The notes below the pieces were generated by a model. That model was given only the letters and a program-made list of their open reading frames with translations. It was not told where the DNA came from and searched no databases. A program made the position numbers and the translations under genes. From Steinernema hermaphroditum (taxonomy: Eukaryota; Nematoda; Chromadorea; Rhabditida; Steinernematidae), in NCBI GenBank assembly GCA_030435675.1, contig CM059625.1:7564001-7628000 (forward strand): a stretch of DNA of 64,000 nt, read 5' to 3'. Shown here one piece after another: positions 34,020-43,935 of this stretch (position 1 is the first letter of the stretch; every line of letters starts with the position of its first letter).

Positions 34020-34214
34020 TGACTATTTCGTCGTAGCGTATTTGAGACCACGAAGGGTCTCGAAACGGAGTTTCGCTGAGTAGCAGGTATCGTAGGTTCG
34101 ATTTGGGATCGATACGCAGATGAGAAATCGAACGGCGTTTCCTCATCTTGCTTTCAGTTCACTCGCAAATAATTTGATTATTTTCGAAATTCTTTGTTTA
34201 AGTTGAGACTGATA
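34016..34214 (+). repeat. retrotransposon split direct repeat A2
   Basis: The second 199-base A repeat, directly joined to B1. It places the same acceptor-like TTGCTTTCAG (34149-34158) upstream of the recombinase frame. Confidence 0.93.
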
Positions 34215-34268
34215 GCCCTCCCTGATAGCCCTCCCACCCTGAGGTTTTTCACGGTATGTTTGGGCTCT

Positions 34269-35219
34269 ATGTTTGGTTATTTAGATCCGTTCGACAGCAT
34301 CAAACTCGCTTTGTGCTCCTTCATTAATTCAAGTATCGCTGATCGTCTCATCGCCACTATCCGAGCCTCCCGCGAACAATCAACTCTGGCTCGTTATGAG
34401 GCGTCGGTCAACAAGTTCTGCAACTGGAGACAGCAAGGAACTACTCCTCCGACTACAGAAGAAGTCTTGGCATTCCTTGGCCAGTTATTTTGTTCAACCT
34501 CTTCCATGTCTGTGGTCCAGTCAGCCGCCGCTGCCATCAAGTGGCACCTGAAGTTTTTGCCTGGCAACAACCCAGTTGAGTCTGTCTGGATTCGTGCTTT
34601 CTTGGAGGGTCTCCGGCGTCAAGCGCCGCCAGTTCAACACCGCCAGAAGGTAACCGAGGCCGAGATCCGTCTAATTGCAGGATGGGAATCGACAGCCGTC
34701 AAGGATCGCCGTATGATCGCCTACTTGTGCCTCCTGTTCGCAGGGTGCCTCCGCCCATCTGAAGGCCTGCGACTCTTGAGGAAGGACCTCGTCTTCTCGA
34801 CTTCCGAAGTGACTATCCGCATTGAGAAGGACAAGACTCGCAAGGAAGGACCACCCCGCATTACGCCAATTCGGAAGTCATCATCCTCATTTTGTGCGTT
34901 GAAGATCCTACAGGACTGGCTATGCGTGGCTCCAACGTCCCAGTTCGTCTTCCCGAACCTCAAGAACCCGAAGGCCGCTTTCTCTTACGATGCAGCGAGG
35001 AAGGAACTAGCCCGACTCGCAAATGTGCTTGGATTCCGCAAGGACCTGACTCTGCATGGATTCCGTGGTGGATCCGCGACAGCCGCAATCGCCAACGGTG
35101 CTCCCATCGACGAAGTGATGAGGTTCGGCGGATGGAAACGTCAAGCCACCTTGGATGCCTACGTCGAAGTCTCGGCCACAACTGTGCCTACCGCGTCTGC
35201 CTCCTTCGATTTCCTCTAG
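34269..35219 (+). CDS. tyrosine recombinase (YR) of the retrotransposon
   Basis: ORF3, about 316 residues from the first ATG (MFGYLDPFDS); the frame is open further upstream into A2. An N-terminal SAM-like helical domain (about residues 25-120; QSTLARYEASVNKFCNWRQQ) precedes the catalytic domain. The catalytic set is complete: Arg in FAGCLRPSEGLRLL, Lys in EKDKTRKEG, HGFRGGS (H-x-x-R), Trp in FGGWKRQ and the nucleophile Tyr in LDAYVEVS. This enzyme integrates the circular cDNA by site-specific-type recombination, replacing the integrase of LTR elements. It lies on the same strand as gag and RT, between A2 and B2. Confidence 0.94.
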   Translation: MFGYLDPFDSIKLALCSFINSSIADRLIATIRASREQSTLARYEASVNKFCNWRQQGTTPPTTEEVLAFLGQLFCSTSSMSVVQSAAAAIKWHLKFLPGNNPVESVWIRAFLEGLRRQAPPVQHRQKVTEAEIRLIAGWESTAVKDRRMIAYLCLLFAGCLRPSEGLRLLRKDLVFSTSEVTIRIEKDKTRKEGPPRITPIRKSSSSFCALKILQDWLCVAPTSQFVFPNLKNPKAAFSYDAARKELARLANVLGFRKDLTLHGFRGGSATAAIANGAPIDEVMRFGGWKRQATLDAYVEVSATTVPTASASFDFL

Positions 35220-35319
35220 TGCTTATGTTGTAGATGGACGTCACCCACTTTGTGTGTTGTTCTGTTGATACGTGTTACCGTTGTTCCGTTGTTTACCGTA
35301 TCATTGTTAATTTACCGAG

Positions 35320-35455
35320 TGAGCTGCATAAAGCATCCCTATTGTTATAAGAGGCGTTGTATTTGGTAGGAGGGTGGATTAAGGGACAGTGGTCTTCTAC
35401 GCGAAGATGAAATGTACTTTTTCGCGTAGAAGTGCGACGCGCTTCGGAGCGGAAA
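35320..35455 (+). repeat. retrotransposon split direct repeat B2 (right end)
   Basis: The right-terminal copy of B; it has the same hairpin as B1 (about 35395-35429). Beyond 35455 the sequence no longer matches A2. Confidence 0.93.
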
Positions 35456-35883
35456 GTCGCAATTCTATGAAAGATTTCGATCCAGTAGACATCCGAGAAG
35501 CCTTGGACCAGAAGGGAGTTTCAATTGCAAACCAGCGACAATTGCGTAGAATACGTTTTCTGAGATTTCTTTGTTGTATTGGTAATGCTGACTCCAGATA
35601 CCAAGCATAATATTTCAACCGCGTGCCGAGCGCGTTTTTCAGTGGAACAGTTCGTGGACAACATTACTGTCAACCTAGGATTCTAATTAACTGGCCAAAT
35701 CTGATCTTCGAAGGTTGCGGAAACAAAGAATGAAATAAATTGAAGTGATATAGGGGCTGTGATATAAATTTGATACAGATATCGATAAAAGTAACGGTAT
35801 TTGGTCGAAAACAGGCATGACCCGAAAAAATATTCAACGACGGTTTTAAATGCACACAATGCATTGAATTCGTAGAACGGTTT
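35456..35883. other. short spacer between retrotransposon and Helitron relic
   Basis: About 430 bases. Directly after the element a plus frame reads FDPVDIREALDQKGVSIANQ and ends near 35610. It might be remnant coding sequence at the insertion site; the family is not recognised. Confidence 0.3.
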
Positions 35884-37187
35884 TCATAGTGTTACAGCTT
35901 GGTGCATGTATTGGTCGACGAATTCTCCCGTGTTCTCGAAGTCAGGGTGGATGGTCAACAGAACGTGTGCGTGGGGCATTCCTCGTTGCTGATGCTCGAT
36001 GGAGATCGCCATTCCCACTTGCTCTTCGAAGCATTGTTTAAAGGGACCCGGTCATGGATAAAAAAAGTTCTTCAAATCGTCTGAAAATTTGTGTACCCCT
36101 GTTTTCGGGGTCGCTGAACACGATTATGACGTCGGTTTCTCGGAAAACATGATAGTTTCCGAGAAATAGCAAAAATAGACAAAAAAATGTTGTGCAAACT
36201 TTGCCTTGGAGCGCAAGGCAGAGTCCGCTGTTCGTCCTGCAAACCTTTTAGTCCCTTCTTTTAGAGGCTGCCCAACATCATGCCGAAATCAGTTTCCCAA
36301 AAAAACCCAGCAGTTTTCAAGAAACAGACCTTAGGATCCACACAGTTTTATTGTCTAATTCTCGGTTTGCCGGTCCCGAGACGACTACCATGACGGACAC
36401 AACCGTAGGTCCCGCGTTTTCTGCGCACTTATCCAGTCCAGGCGAGCCTGGGCTCATTCGACACGCCAGAAGCTGCTGAGCAAAATGTTCCCAAGCGCAG
36501 ACCTGGTCGTCACCTATTTCGGCCAGAAAGAATGGAAATATTGCGCAACTCGTGCCGCGCCGGATAGATCGTGTCGGGACCGATGGTAAAACACATTCTG
36601 GATCCTAAGGTCTGTTTCTTGAATACCACTAGGTTTTTTGGGAAACCGACTTCACCACCGTGCTCAGCGACCCCGAAAACAGGGGTATGCAAGTTTTCAG
36701 AAGTTTTAAAATACTTTTTTATCCATTACCGGGTCCCTTTAAGGTCGTTCTTGAGTTTGTCGAGTTTGTCATAGAGTTCGGTGAGAGACTGCTTCTCGTG
36801 TTTCCTCTCGTGTAGGACTTCATGCCAAGTTGAATTGCCGGTGAAGGTGATGAAGAAGGATGGAGCGCCGTCACGGGAAGTAATGGCCATTGCGTCGAGG
36901 AATTTGCGCTGCATGTAAGCCTGTCCCCCAGGGTAGGTGTATGGCAAAAGGAAGATCTTGCCGAGGGGATTTTTGCGGTTAGTGATGCGTCGGAAGCGGT
37001 TCTGAAAGACTTCTCTGAGGGATTCTGCAGATTCTGCCCTCATCTTGGAGTGCTCCTTGATCTGTTGGATTGCACGAGATTCCTTTGGCACGCGTCGATC
37101 AGGTAATACTGTCCCAAGCGTCCGCAATCGGTGTAGAAGTGGAAGACGTTTGGGAAGAGGAGTACATTGTCATGCTCAAAGACAATG
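35884..37187 (-). pseudogene. Helitron Rep (HuH endonuclease) relic
   Basis: Minus-strand sequence encodes part of a Helitron replication initiator. From the 5' side it reads NVLLFPNVFHFYTDCGRLGQ and YYLIDACQR; then, after a one-base frame change near 37090, ESRAIQQIKEHSKMRAESAE, PGGQAYMQRKFLDAMAI and PSFFITFTGNSTWHEV (Helitron_like_N signature). After an inserted element (36038-36742) it resumes in frame with QRGMPHAHVLLTI, where PHAH is the HuH metal-binding motif (35965-35976). It ends at a stop at 35884, well before the catalytic tyrosines and helicase of a full Helitron. Frameshift, insertion and truncation make it non-functional. Confidence 0.88.
36038..36742. mobile_element. TTAA-flanked inverted-repeat element nested in the Helitron relic
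   Basis: TTAA at 36038-36041 and 36739-36742 flank inverted termini. The left end reads AGGGACCCGGTCATGGATAA and the right end, reverse complemented, AGGGACCCGGTAATGGATAA. The arms continue inward with CCCTGTTTTCGGGGTCGCTG on both sides, and further in with TTCAAGAAACAGACCTTAGG against its complement (36314-36333 versus 36602-36621). There is no transposase frame. Removing the element with one TTAA restores the Helitron reading frame. Confidence 0.9.
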
Positions 37188-40155
37188 TTTCAACAAAGGA
37201 TTAGAAAACTGGAACATCGGGATTGCTTCTGAAAGTTTCAACTTTTGCAATGTCGTATTTTTAGATCACGTTTGATTCTACGGATAAAGTTTTATGTACT
37301 TTAGGCCTCATACTCCATTAGTATTATGCCGAACGGCGCTCGCGGTAGTTTGTATTGACAGTCACAGTTTTCGAACTGCGACACAAAAACTAATATTTTC
37401 AATGCGCGAACGCTGCAATTTCAAAAGTCTGTCTTGCATTGCAATTTAAAGTTTGCATTTCAGTGTTCGAAATGTCCTCAGAAGACACCAACCACAGATA
37501 CTGCGTTGATAGCACCGAACCGTTGATCAGTCCCCTTCTCAGACATGTGCGACTGTTGATCACTTATTTCGTATCTAGAGTGGTAAGCAGGGATCAATGA
37601 GCAACTTTTTTGTCAATGCTCAGAAGAGGAAGATTAAACGAAGAGGAAGAAAAAACCTATTCCAGTGGATTCCATTTCATATTCGTCCAACACACATTCA
37701 TTATTATGTGCTCTACGACCTTAGATCTGTAAAAACTTTGCACGGCTTACACGGACGAAATAAAAATTCGTCTTCGAATTTGATCAAGACATCACGTGAT
37801 TTGCACTTATTCGGCAAACTATCAGGGAACTACTAAAATGTGTGTGCGTTGCCCTTGAAACGTTTCTCAATGAGTAAATTCACTCTTTAAACATCAAATT
37901 ACTGATACACATTTGAATGACGTTGACAACCTGTCGTCTTACCGTGACCGATGTTCATGGAACAGTAACGGCTAAATCTAATGACGTGGAATATGTATGT
38001 ATGCGATTTTTCCAGATTTCAGCAAGGTGATTGATGGCCGAGCTTAGAAAAAGGAGCATAAACAAAACTCATGTTTTACACCGGAGATACAGATGTCGGC
38101 AACGGGAAGAGAACCAAAAAATCACATTATTTCCAGTTTGCAGGAGTTCAACCGGAATTCTGCAAACCCTGTATTGAAACCTGTCTTCATGCTACAATTC
38201 TTTGTCGTGGAGTCTTTGAAGACAAATAAATCGAGGATAAGACCACTTGCTGATTTATTGTTTCTGTACATCATATACAACGGGTGCATGGAAGACGGAA
38301 TTTTCCGAAAAATGCCATTAGCAGTAGTAAAACAATATCGTGAATACATATGTTTGCAAATGCGGAGACGGCTGTATGGTATTTGTTGTTGGTCTCCTTC
38401 TAGATTAAAGAAGTTACCACTCAAGCTTTGCTGAACATAAATCAGGAAAAACCAAATTCCTGAGAGCCTACTAAGGATCGGTTGTTTGAGTTAACGAAAA
38501 GATAGGACAGAAAAGCCGCAGGATACTTCCTCATTCAAGATAGTTCCTTTTTGTCTCCTGTTCTTGATCTGATGTAAAGGAGACGAGAAATGTGATAAGT
38601 ACTTTTCTCGGTAGATACAGAGCCGATGTACAACTCGTGCGATAGTTGCGGAACAAGAATCACAGACAACGTAAGTGTTCACAAGTTCACAGGACCTGCT
38701 GTAACATCGCCAGACTCTTTTCTCCGGATTCTTTCTCCGCGTATGGAGCAACGTGATGGTGTTTGGAATTGAAGGAGTTTACAAGGAAGGAAACAGTTGT
38801 GTAATAACAGCTTCTGACTAGTCGCTCCACGCGATATTGGTTGACGTCACATCCGAAACAACACCCGCGTGTCGACTTGATGAATCGCGAAGAACCATCG
38901 ATCAGCAGCACTCTACGTACGTGTTAATCTCGCTCATCTCTTGCTGAACTCTTTAACTTTGCACCTAAGAACAACTGAACCTTGGTTTGTACGAAGTTGA
39001 ACAAAAGCATTTGCAGTCGCCGACTGTCACGGCCAACGAGAAGCCTGGAACGTCGTGGAACAAAGGAGCAGCTTTGCATGAGGGTGCACCGCTTGCCTGT
39101 TTAGCGGTTCAAATAAAGGGGTGAGGCAAAGATCGCTGTACAGTTGTCGTAGAGGGACTTTTCGCCGTGGCCGTTTCTTGCTTTGTGCAAGCGAGTGATG
39201 AGTGATGAAACCCCGAAAACTGTCGCAAATGATTTGGCGAATGTAACTGGTTTGTCAAGATCAATTGGACAGAAGCGTGTTGAGCACAGAGGAGCTGTGA
39301 TGGATTCTAAGCGATGTGTTTCTGTTATCTTTCCCTTTTCGCTTCATTCGATCGGTCGTCTGAACCCTAGAACTCATGTGTCATTCGCTCTCTATGTAAC
39401 GGTTACGACCTTGAGTAGCTCATCATTTCCTCCGAAATATCTCCGCGTCACGGTGCAAAGTACCCAAAGATGTTATGAGATGTCAAATCGTCGATTTAGC
39501 GCGTCCTCGGTTGTTGTCCGCCGCGGTCGAGACCAATCCGCCTCCTTAATCACGCAGTACCGCTAGAAACGGAAAGCCCCTATTACACTTACGGAAAAAA
39601 AGGCGCCAGCGTCGCACTACATTCATGTGACTGCGTTCACCCTGATCAGAAACTTATTTTCGGCTGCTTCACCGGATCGCGGTTCTCACCCTTCACGCGT
39701 AGACACCGTGAAAAGTTAGCTTGTTCGCCTTACGTCTGTGTGACCGGTTTAGCGGTTAGGTCAACTTCCTCTCGATTTCTTTCCCGGGTGGGTTCTGTGA
39801 AGGGGTGGTTTATTGCCTGAGCCTTCCGCTTTATGCTCGAATCAGCACCACACTTCCCTATTCTTTACTTTGCACGAGCAATTTTCGAAGGCTGGTGGTG
39901 TTTGCTTCTGTTGATCGTTCCTTTAAATGGATCCTTCTGTGGATTCCGTATTTGCCTTCTATTCATTTTTTGTATATGTGAGCAGAGGCGGCACCTTTAT
40001 ACGATCCACATAAAAGCAGCAGATCATTGAAATAACTGCTTCTTGCAAAATACGCTCTGGCTGCTGCCTAAATGCATCTCGACGTGCTGCTTTTTATAGC
40101 GATATTCCAGAGCAACTATATTGAGCAGCCTCAATATATTTTCAGACAATATCAC
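37188..40155. other. 3-kb gene-poor region
   Basis: There is no confident gene. Candidate frames include plus 37597-37836 (basic, no domain), plus 38093-38434 (hydrophobic middle, no domain), minus 38687-38911 and plus 39183-39566. None has a clear splice chain or motif. The sequence before 40156 should include the promoter of the SLC19 gene, whose start lies just after a TTTTCAG acceptor at 40139-40145. Confidence 0.35.
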
Positions 40156-41743
40156 AATGTTTATGATGGATAAGTCAATGGTCTTACCAATCGTCCTTTG
40201 TTTGTACGCGTTTGTAAAGGAAATAAAAATGGGCGAACCTTTCCTCTATAAGTATCAGACCGAATTTCTGAATCTCACCAACCATCAGATCACAGCAGAG
40301 GTATGTAACTTTCATTGTACGTTTAGTTAATAATGACAAATCGTCCCTCATAAAGCATTTAAGCCTTTTAGAAACAGATTCTCTACTTCAGCTTTCAGAT
40401 ATATCCTTACACAGCGTATACCTACACGCTCTCCTTGATTCCGATCTTCCTCTTCACCGATTTATTTCTCTACAAACCAACGATGACCATGGAGATGGTG
40501 GGTCAGATCGTGTTCCGCGCAGCCCTAGTCTTCGGGCACTCCGTTGCTAGCCAGCAACTCGGAATGATATCCTACGGAATCGCTTCTGCATCGGAGGTGG
40601 CCTTCTTTTCATACATTTACGCGAAGCTCGAAAAAGACCAATACCAAAGACTCACTAGCTGGACGAGAGCGGCAACAATGGGCGGTCGTACGATCGGATA
40701 CTTGTTGAGTCAGTTCATAATCCTCACCCAACTTGGCAACTACCTCACTTTGAACCAAGTGGCTCTGGCGATGCCCTGTTGTGTGCTTATCCTTTGCATC
40801 TGTCTGCCTCGAGTCCATTGGAAGCAAATGGTCGTTAGGATGCACGAGGCTAAAGGTACACAAAAAAGGAGGCGAACGAGATGAAATACACTTCCTTCAG
40901 GAACTATAATCGCGGCGGAGGGAAACAACAAATTGCCGAAAACATACTGGTCCTACATTTGCTACCGAGTCCGCAAACTTCGCTCCGACTTTGTCAAGGT
41001 GTACAGCGTCGGCTTCATCAGGAAATGGTCGTTCTGGTGGGCGATGACCACATGCATGTCCCTTCAAGTAGGTACTTCGAGGGGGTGTCCCATTGAGTCT
41101 TCTGTCTTAGGTGGCCATGTTCGCACAGACGCTCTGGGGAGAAGTGCAGCTAGAAGAGAGTCCCTTGAACGGATTCGCCGAGGCCGCTTACACGGCAACG
41201 GCGACAGTCGCCATTCTCATCATGAATGCGATCGCCATTGACTGGGACAAGTGGGGAGAATTGGCGCTCGTCCTCATCTCCACCATCGATTGTGCACTGC
41301 TAGTCTTATACAGTCAGGCGACCTCCATCTACGTCATGTACGCATGCTACATCGGCTACCGTAGTCTCTACCAAGTGATGATCACCATCGCTCAGTGGAA
41401 CATCGCTCGCAAAATGATGCGCGAGAGTTACGGCCTCGTCTTTGGCGTCAACTCATTCGTTGCGCTCATCATGCAAAGTATTCTCATGGCCGTCGTCGCC
41501 GACAAGCGCGGTCTTGGCATGACCGTTCGCCCGCAGGTATATATCGCAAGCTTCTTTTGTTTAACGGCGGTTCTTGTTCAGTTTTTGGTGTACGCAGCCC
41601 TCCATCTGGGGATCGCTCTCGTCTTCTTGGTGTCGGTCACGTTCACAGTCGCAAATTACCTTCTGAACCGAAGCAAGGTGGAGCCTTCACCGACAAAGTT
41701 CCAGAACGATGATGAGTCGTTCGATTGCAAAACAAATGTTTAA
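40156..41743 (+). CDS. SLC19-family transporter (reduced folate carrier type, folt-like)
   Basis: A multi-pass plasma-membrane carrier of the SLC19 family, which moves folates or thiamine. Exon 1 (from MFMMDKSM, 40156-40300) has VLPIVLCLYAFVKEIKMGEP then FLNLTNHQITAE; exon 2 (40399-40855) continues IYPYTAYTYTLSLIPIFLFT and DLFLYKP, the SLC19 signature around the second helix. Exon 3 follows an acceptor near 40900 and joins in phase (KTYWSYICYRVRKLR). Exon 4 starts near 41112 (VAMFAQTLWGEVQ) and carries the C-terminal half with six hydrophobic helices. About twelve helices are present overall. It ends DDESFDCKTNV at 41743, with AATAAA at 41856. C. elegans has folt-1, -2 and -3; I cannot say which is closest or whether the substrate is folate or thiamine. 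It is convergent with the next gene. Confidence 0.88.
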
Positions 41744-41855
41744 GCTTGTGTAACGAATACGCAACGAATTACACGGGTTCCGACTTCTTTGTGAACCGAC
41801 GTTAGTACAAGTTGTACTGTAAACAAACAAATCCATTTGCAAGACTTTTGTAAAT

Positions 41856-41861
41856 AATAAA
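41856..41861 (+). terminator. poly(A) signal of the SLC19 gene
   Basis: AATAAA about 113 bases after the stop; a further AATAAA-like run follows at 41865-41875. Confidence 0.6.
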
Positions 41862-42255
41862 TAGTAAATAAATAAGTTAGTTTCCACTACTTAGAAGATC
41901 AAGTGTTCGCTTGCTTCTACACTGTCTGAACGACTAAGGAGCAAAGTGAGAAGAAAAAGATATGTATTCGCCATTCGAACCCGAACTCACTCAGTAATGG
42001 ATTGCCACTATCCACAGCAAGATCACACAGATAAACATAATGGCACACATAACTCAAGATAAAAATCTTTTTAAGTCTGTGTCCACAGGCAGAAAATAAA
42101 GGATAGAAAAAATTGAGCATTAAGGCACAGGGAGCTGAGTCAAGAAGATGTGAACAAAGACACGGAACAAGGTGAATAAGATGAGGTATGAGATCAAAGT
42201 AAGCAGGAGCAAGTGATAGAGACGAAGTAATACGGCAGGACATATTCCCAGTATT

Positions 42256-43935
42256 CTAGCTTTCGGTGGGGTAACATGGACGAATGCGGCCTCCCCAATT
42301 CAGTCGATACGTACCATCCCGCCAAACTATATCAGGGTCGAACAATGCTTTCAGGTACGTGATGAATGCTCCACCTTCTCTATACAGCCAAGCTCTTATA
42401 TAAAGAGCAACGGAAAACGGAACCGGTCCATTCTGCAATAACAAAACATTAGAAGTATTACGAGCAAAAAGTGTGAGTTACCTGCATGACAGTAAGGAGG
42501 ATATAATCACATGTACACCAATATCCAATGTGAATAAGGAAGTACAAAACGGGATTGATTTCGAAGAGATAGTAGGCCGAGAAAGAGCCAATTACACCAG
42601 ACATGAGACAGTCCTGCAGCGGTTCCAGAATGATCGTATGTGGCAACATTGCAACGCGTAACTTGATCCACCTAAAGAATAAGTGTCAGAAATGCTTATT
42701 AAATTTCACCGCATTGAGGACAAACAAAAGTTGATACGAAACTAACCTGCATATACGATCGTTAAAACGTTTCGCGTCGGTGTTGGCTGCATTTTGCAAA
42801 GCTGGCAAGCTAGCGATTACAGATCTCCAACCCCTAAAAGTCCATGTTAAAACAGAACACCACCGAATCTTACCGTTGCTTCAGCGCAACGCCGAAGAAG
42901 TAATCTTCAGCCAAATATGCACCGAAACTTCGCATTCCACCGCAGTCGTCGAGAGCTTTCTTTCTCATTAGTGAAGACATTCCAGTTGAGCAAATAAATT
43001 CAAGGCAGTTTCCTGCCAAGTAAATCCTAGCATGCCCCGTTCCGAAGTAAATCTGAAATGCCCGGTCATACTTTATCCTGCTGAATTCGTACTCTTTACC
43101 TGTTCTAGAATAGCACCGAAACCAGGTCGGTTCATGGTGTATGGTGTCTGGGTGACCAAAGCAACATCTTCCGCCATCGCTGCCACCATGTCAGTTAATG
43201 CGTCATCCCGCATGAAGATTCCACTGTCACTTATAAGGACCAATGGGTACTTGCAAGCTTCATATGCCGGCATCATATTGTTAATCTTCGGATTCAGTCC
43301 AACTGATTTACCGCCCACGAATAACCGGGATTCAACGTTCTTGTATTTCATTTGTAAGGCCTCCACAATTTTCAAAACAGGATCGTTTGACTCTTGAACG
43401 CAGAATAAAATTTCATACTGCAAACAACGAAGTAACATAAAACAGATGCATGCACGCGGACGTACCGTAGGGTATTTTAATTTAAAAAACGACTCCAAGT
43501 TGAAAAACAGGTTGTCATCCGTACCAAGAAGTGGCTTGATGATGGAAACACCCGGAGCGCATTTTATCGGATCCACCTTCCGGTGTAACCGATACTTCCT
43601 GAAATTAAGGGAAATACAATGCGTTCACTTGAAATATAAATATATTCTGCTAAGTGTCCCATAATTATAATGCCCAATATGACTTACCCATACGCGATTG
43701 CCAAAATGTGAAGAATGTAGAGACAAAAAACGAATATGAAGCTTGCCAAGGCGAGAAGAAAATATGGATCAACATTCCAGATTGCATTCGTTGAAGGAAA
43801 GATGGACGAAATCATCGGGAAGTAAGCCATGGAATTGGAGTTTCCAGCTCGTTCTAACGGTGAAGTCGTAGAGAGAAGTTCTGGCCATTTGGGCATGGAT
43901 GACAGTCGGTGATCGTCGGAACGATTCAAAGACAC
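42256..43935 (-). CDS. cgt-3: ceramide glucosyltransferase (UGCG, GT21; cgt-3-like)
   Basis: This Golgi membrane enzyme transfers glucose from UDP-glucose to ceramide, the first step of glucosylceramide synthesis. An N-terminal membrane anchor ([20 protein letters not shown], about 43760) precedes the catalytic domain: [20 protein letters not shown] (first Asp motif), [45 protein letters not shown] (second Asp motif), EDYFFGVAL (third) and RICRWIKLRV (the R-x-x-R-W motif). C-terminal hydrophobic segments and the end [17 protein letters not shown] follow. The gene has seven or eight exons and looks complete; an alternative start at MAYFPMISS (about 43830) would drop a polar leader. C. elegans has cgt-1, -2 and -3. 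cgt-3 (F59G1.1, recalled) lies next to vps-35, and vps-35 is the next gene here, so cgt-3 is favoured. Confidence 0.9.

Larger units (their letters stand above)
30649..35455 (+). mobile_element. DIRS/PAT-class tyrosine-recombinase retrotransposon, apparently full length
   Basis: A 4.8-kb element has split direct repeats in the order A1, gag, RT-RNase H, B1, A2, recombinase, B2. A1 (30649-30847) and A2 (34016-34214) are each 199 bases, and B1 (33884-34019) and B2 (35320-35455) are each 136 bases; by eye both pairs match essentially without differences. B1 and A2 abut and share GAAA. The three coding regions are open with their key residues. No LTR-type integrase or protease is present and no target duplication is visible, as expected for elements integrated by a tyrosine recombinase through a circular intermediate. 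Near-identical repeats and open frames point to a recent insertion. The architecture (split direct repeats, zinc-knuckle Gag) is that of the nematode PAT group. Confidence 0.93.

Noticed and set aside
41917..42243. Hydrophobic 108-codon minus frame after the ceramide glucosyltransferase stop
   Set aside because: It lies in the expected 3' UTR of that gene, has no acceptor joining it in frame and shows no family motif.
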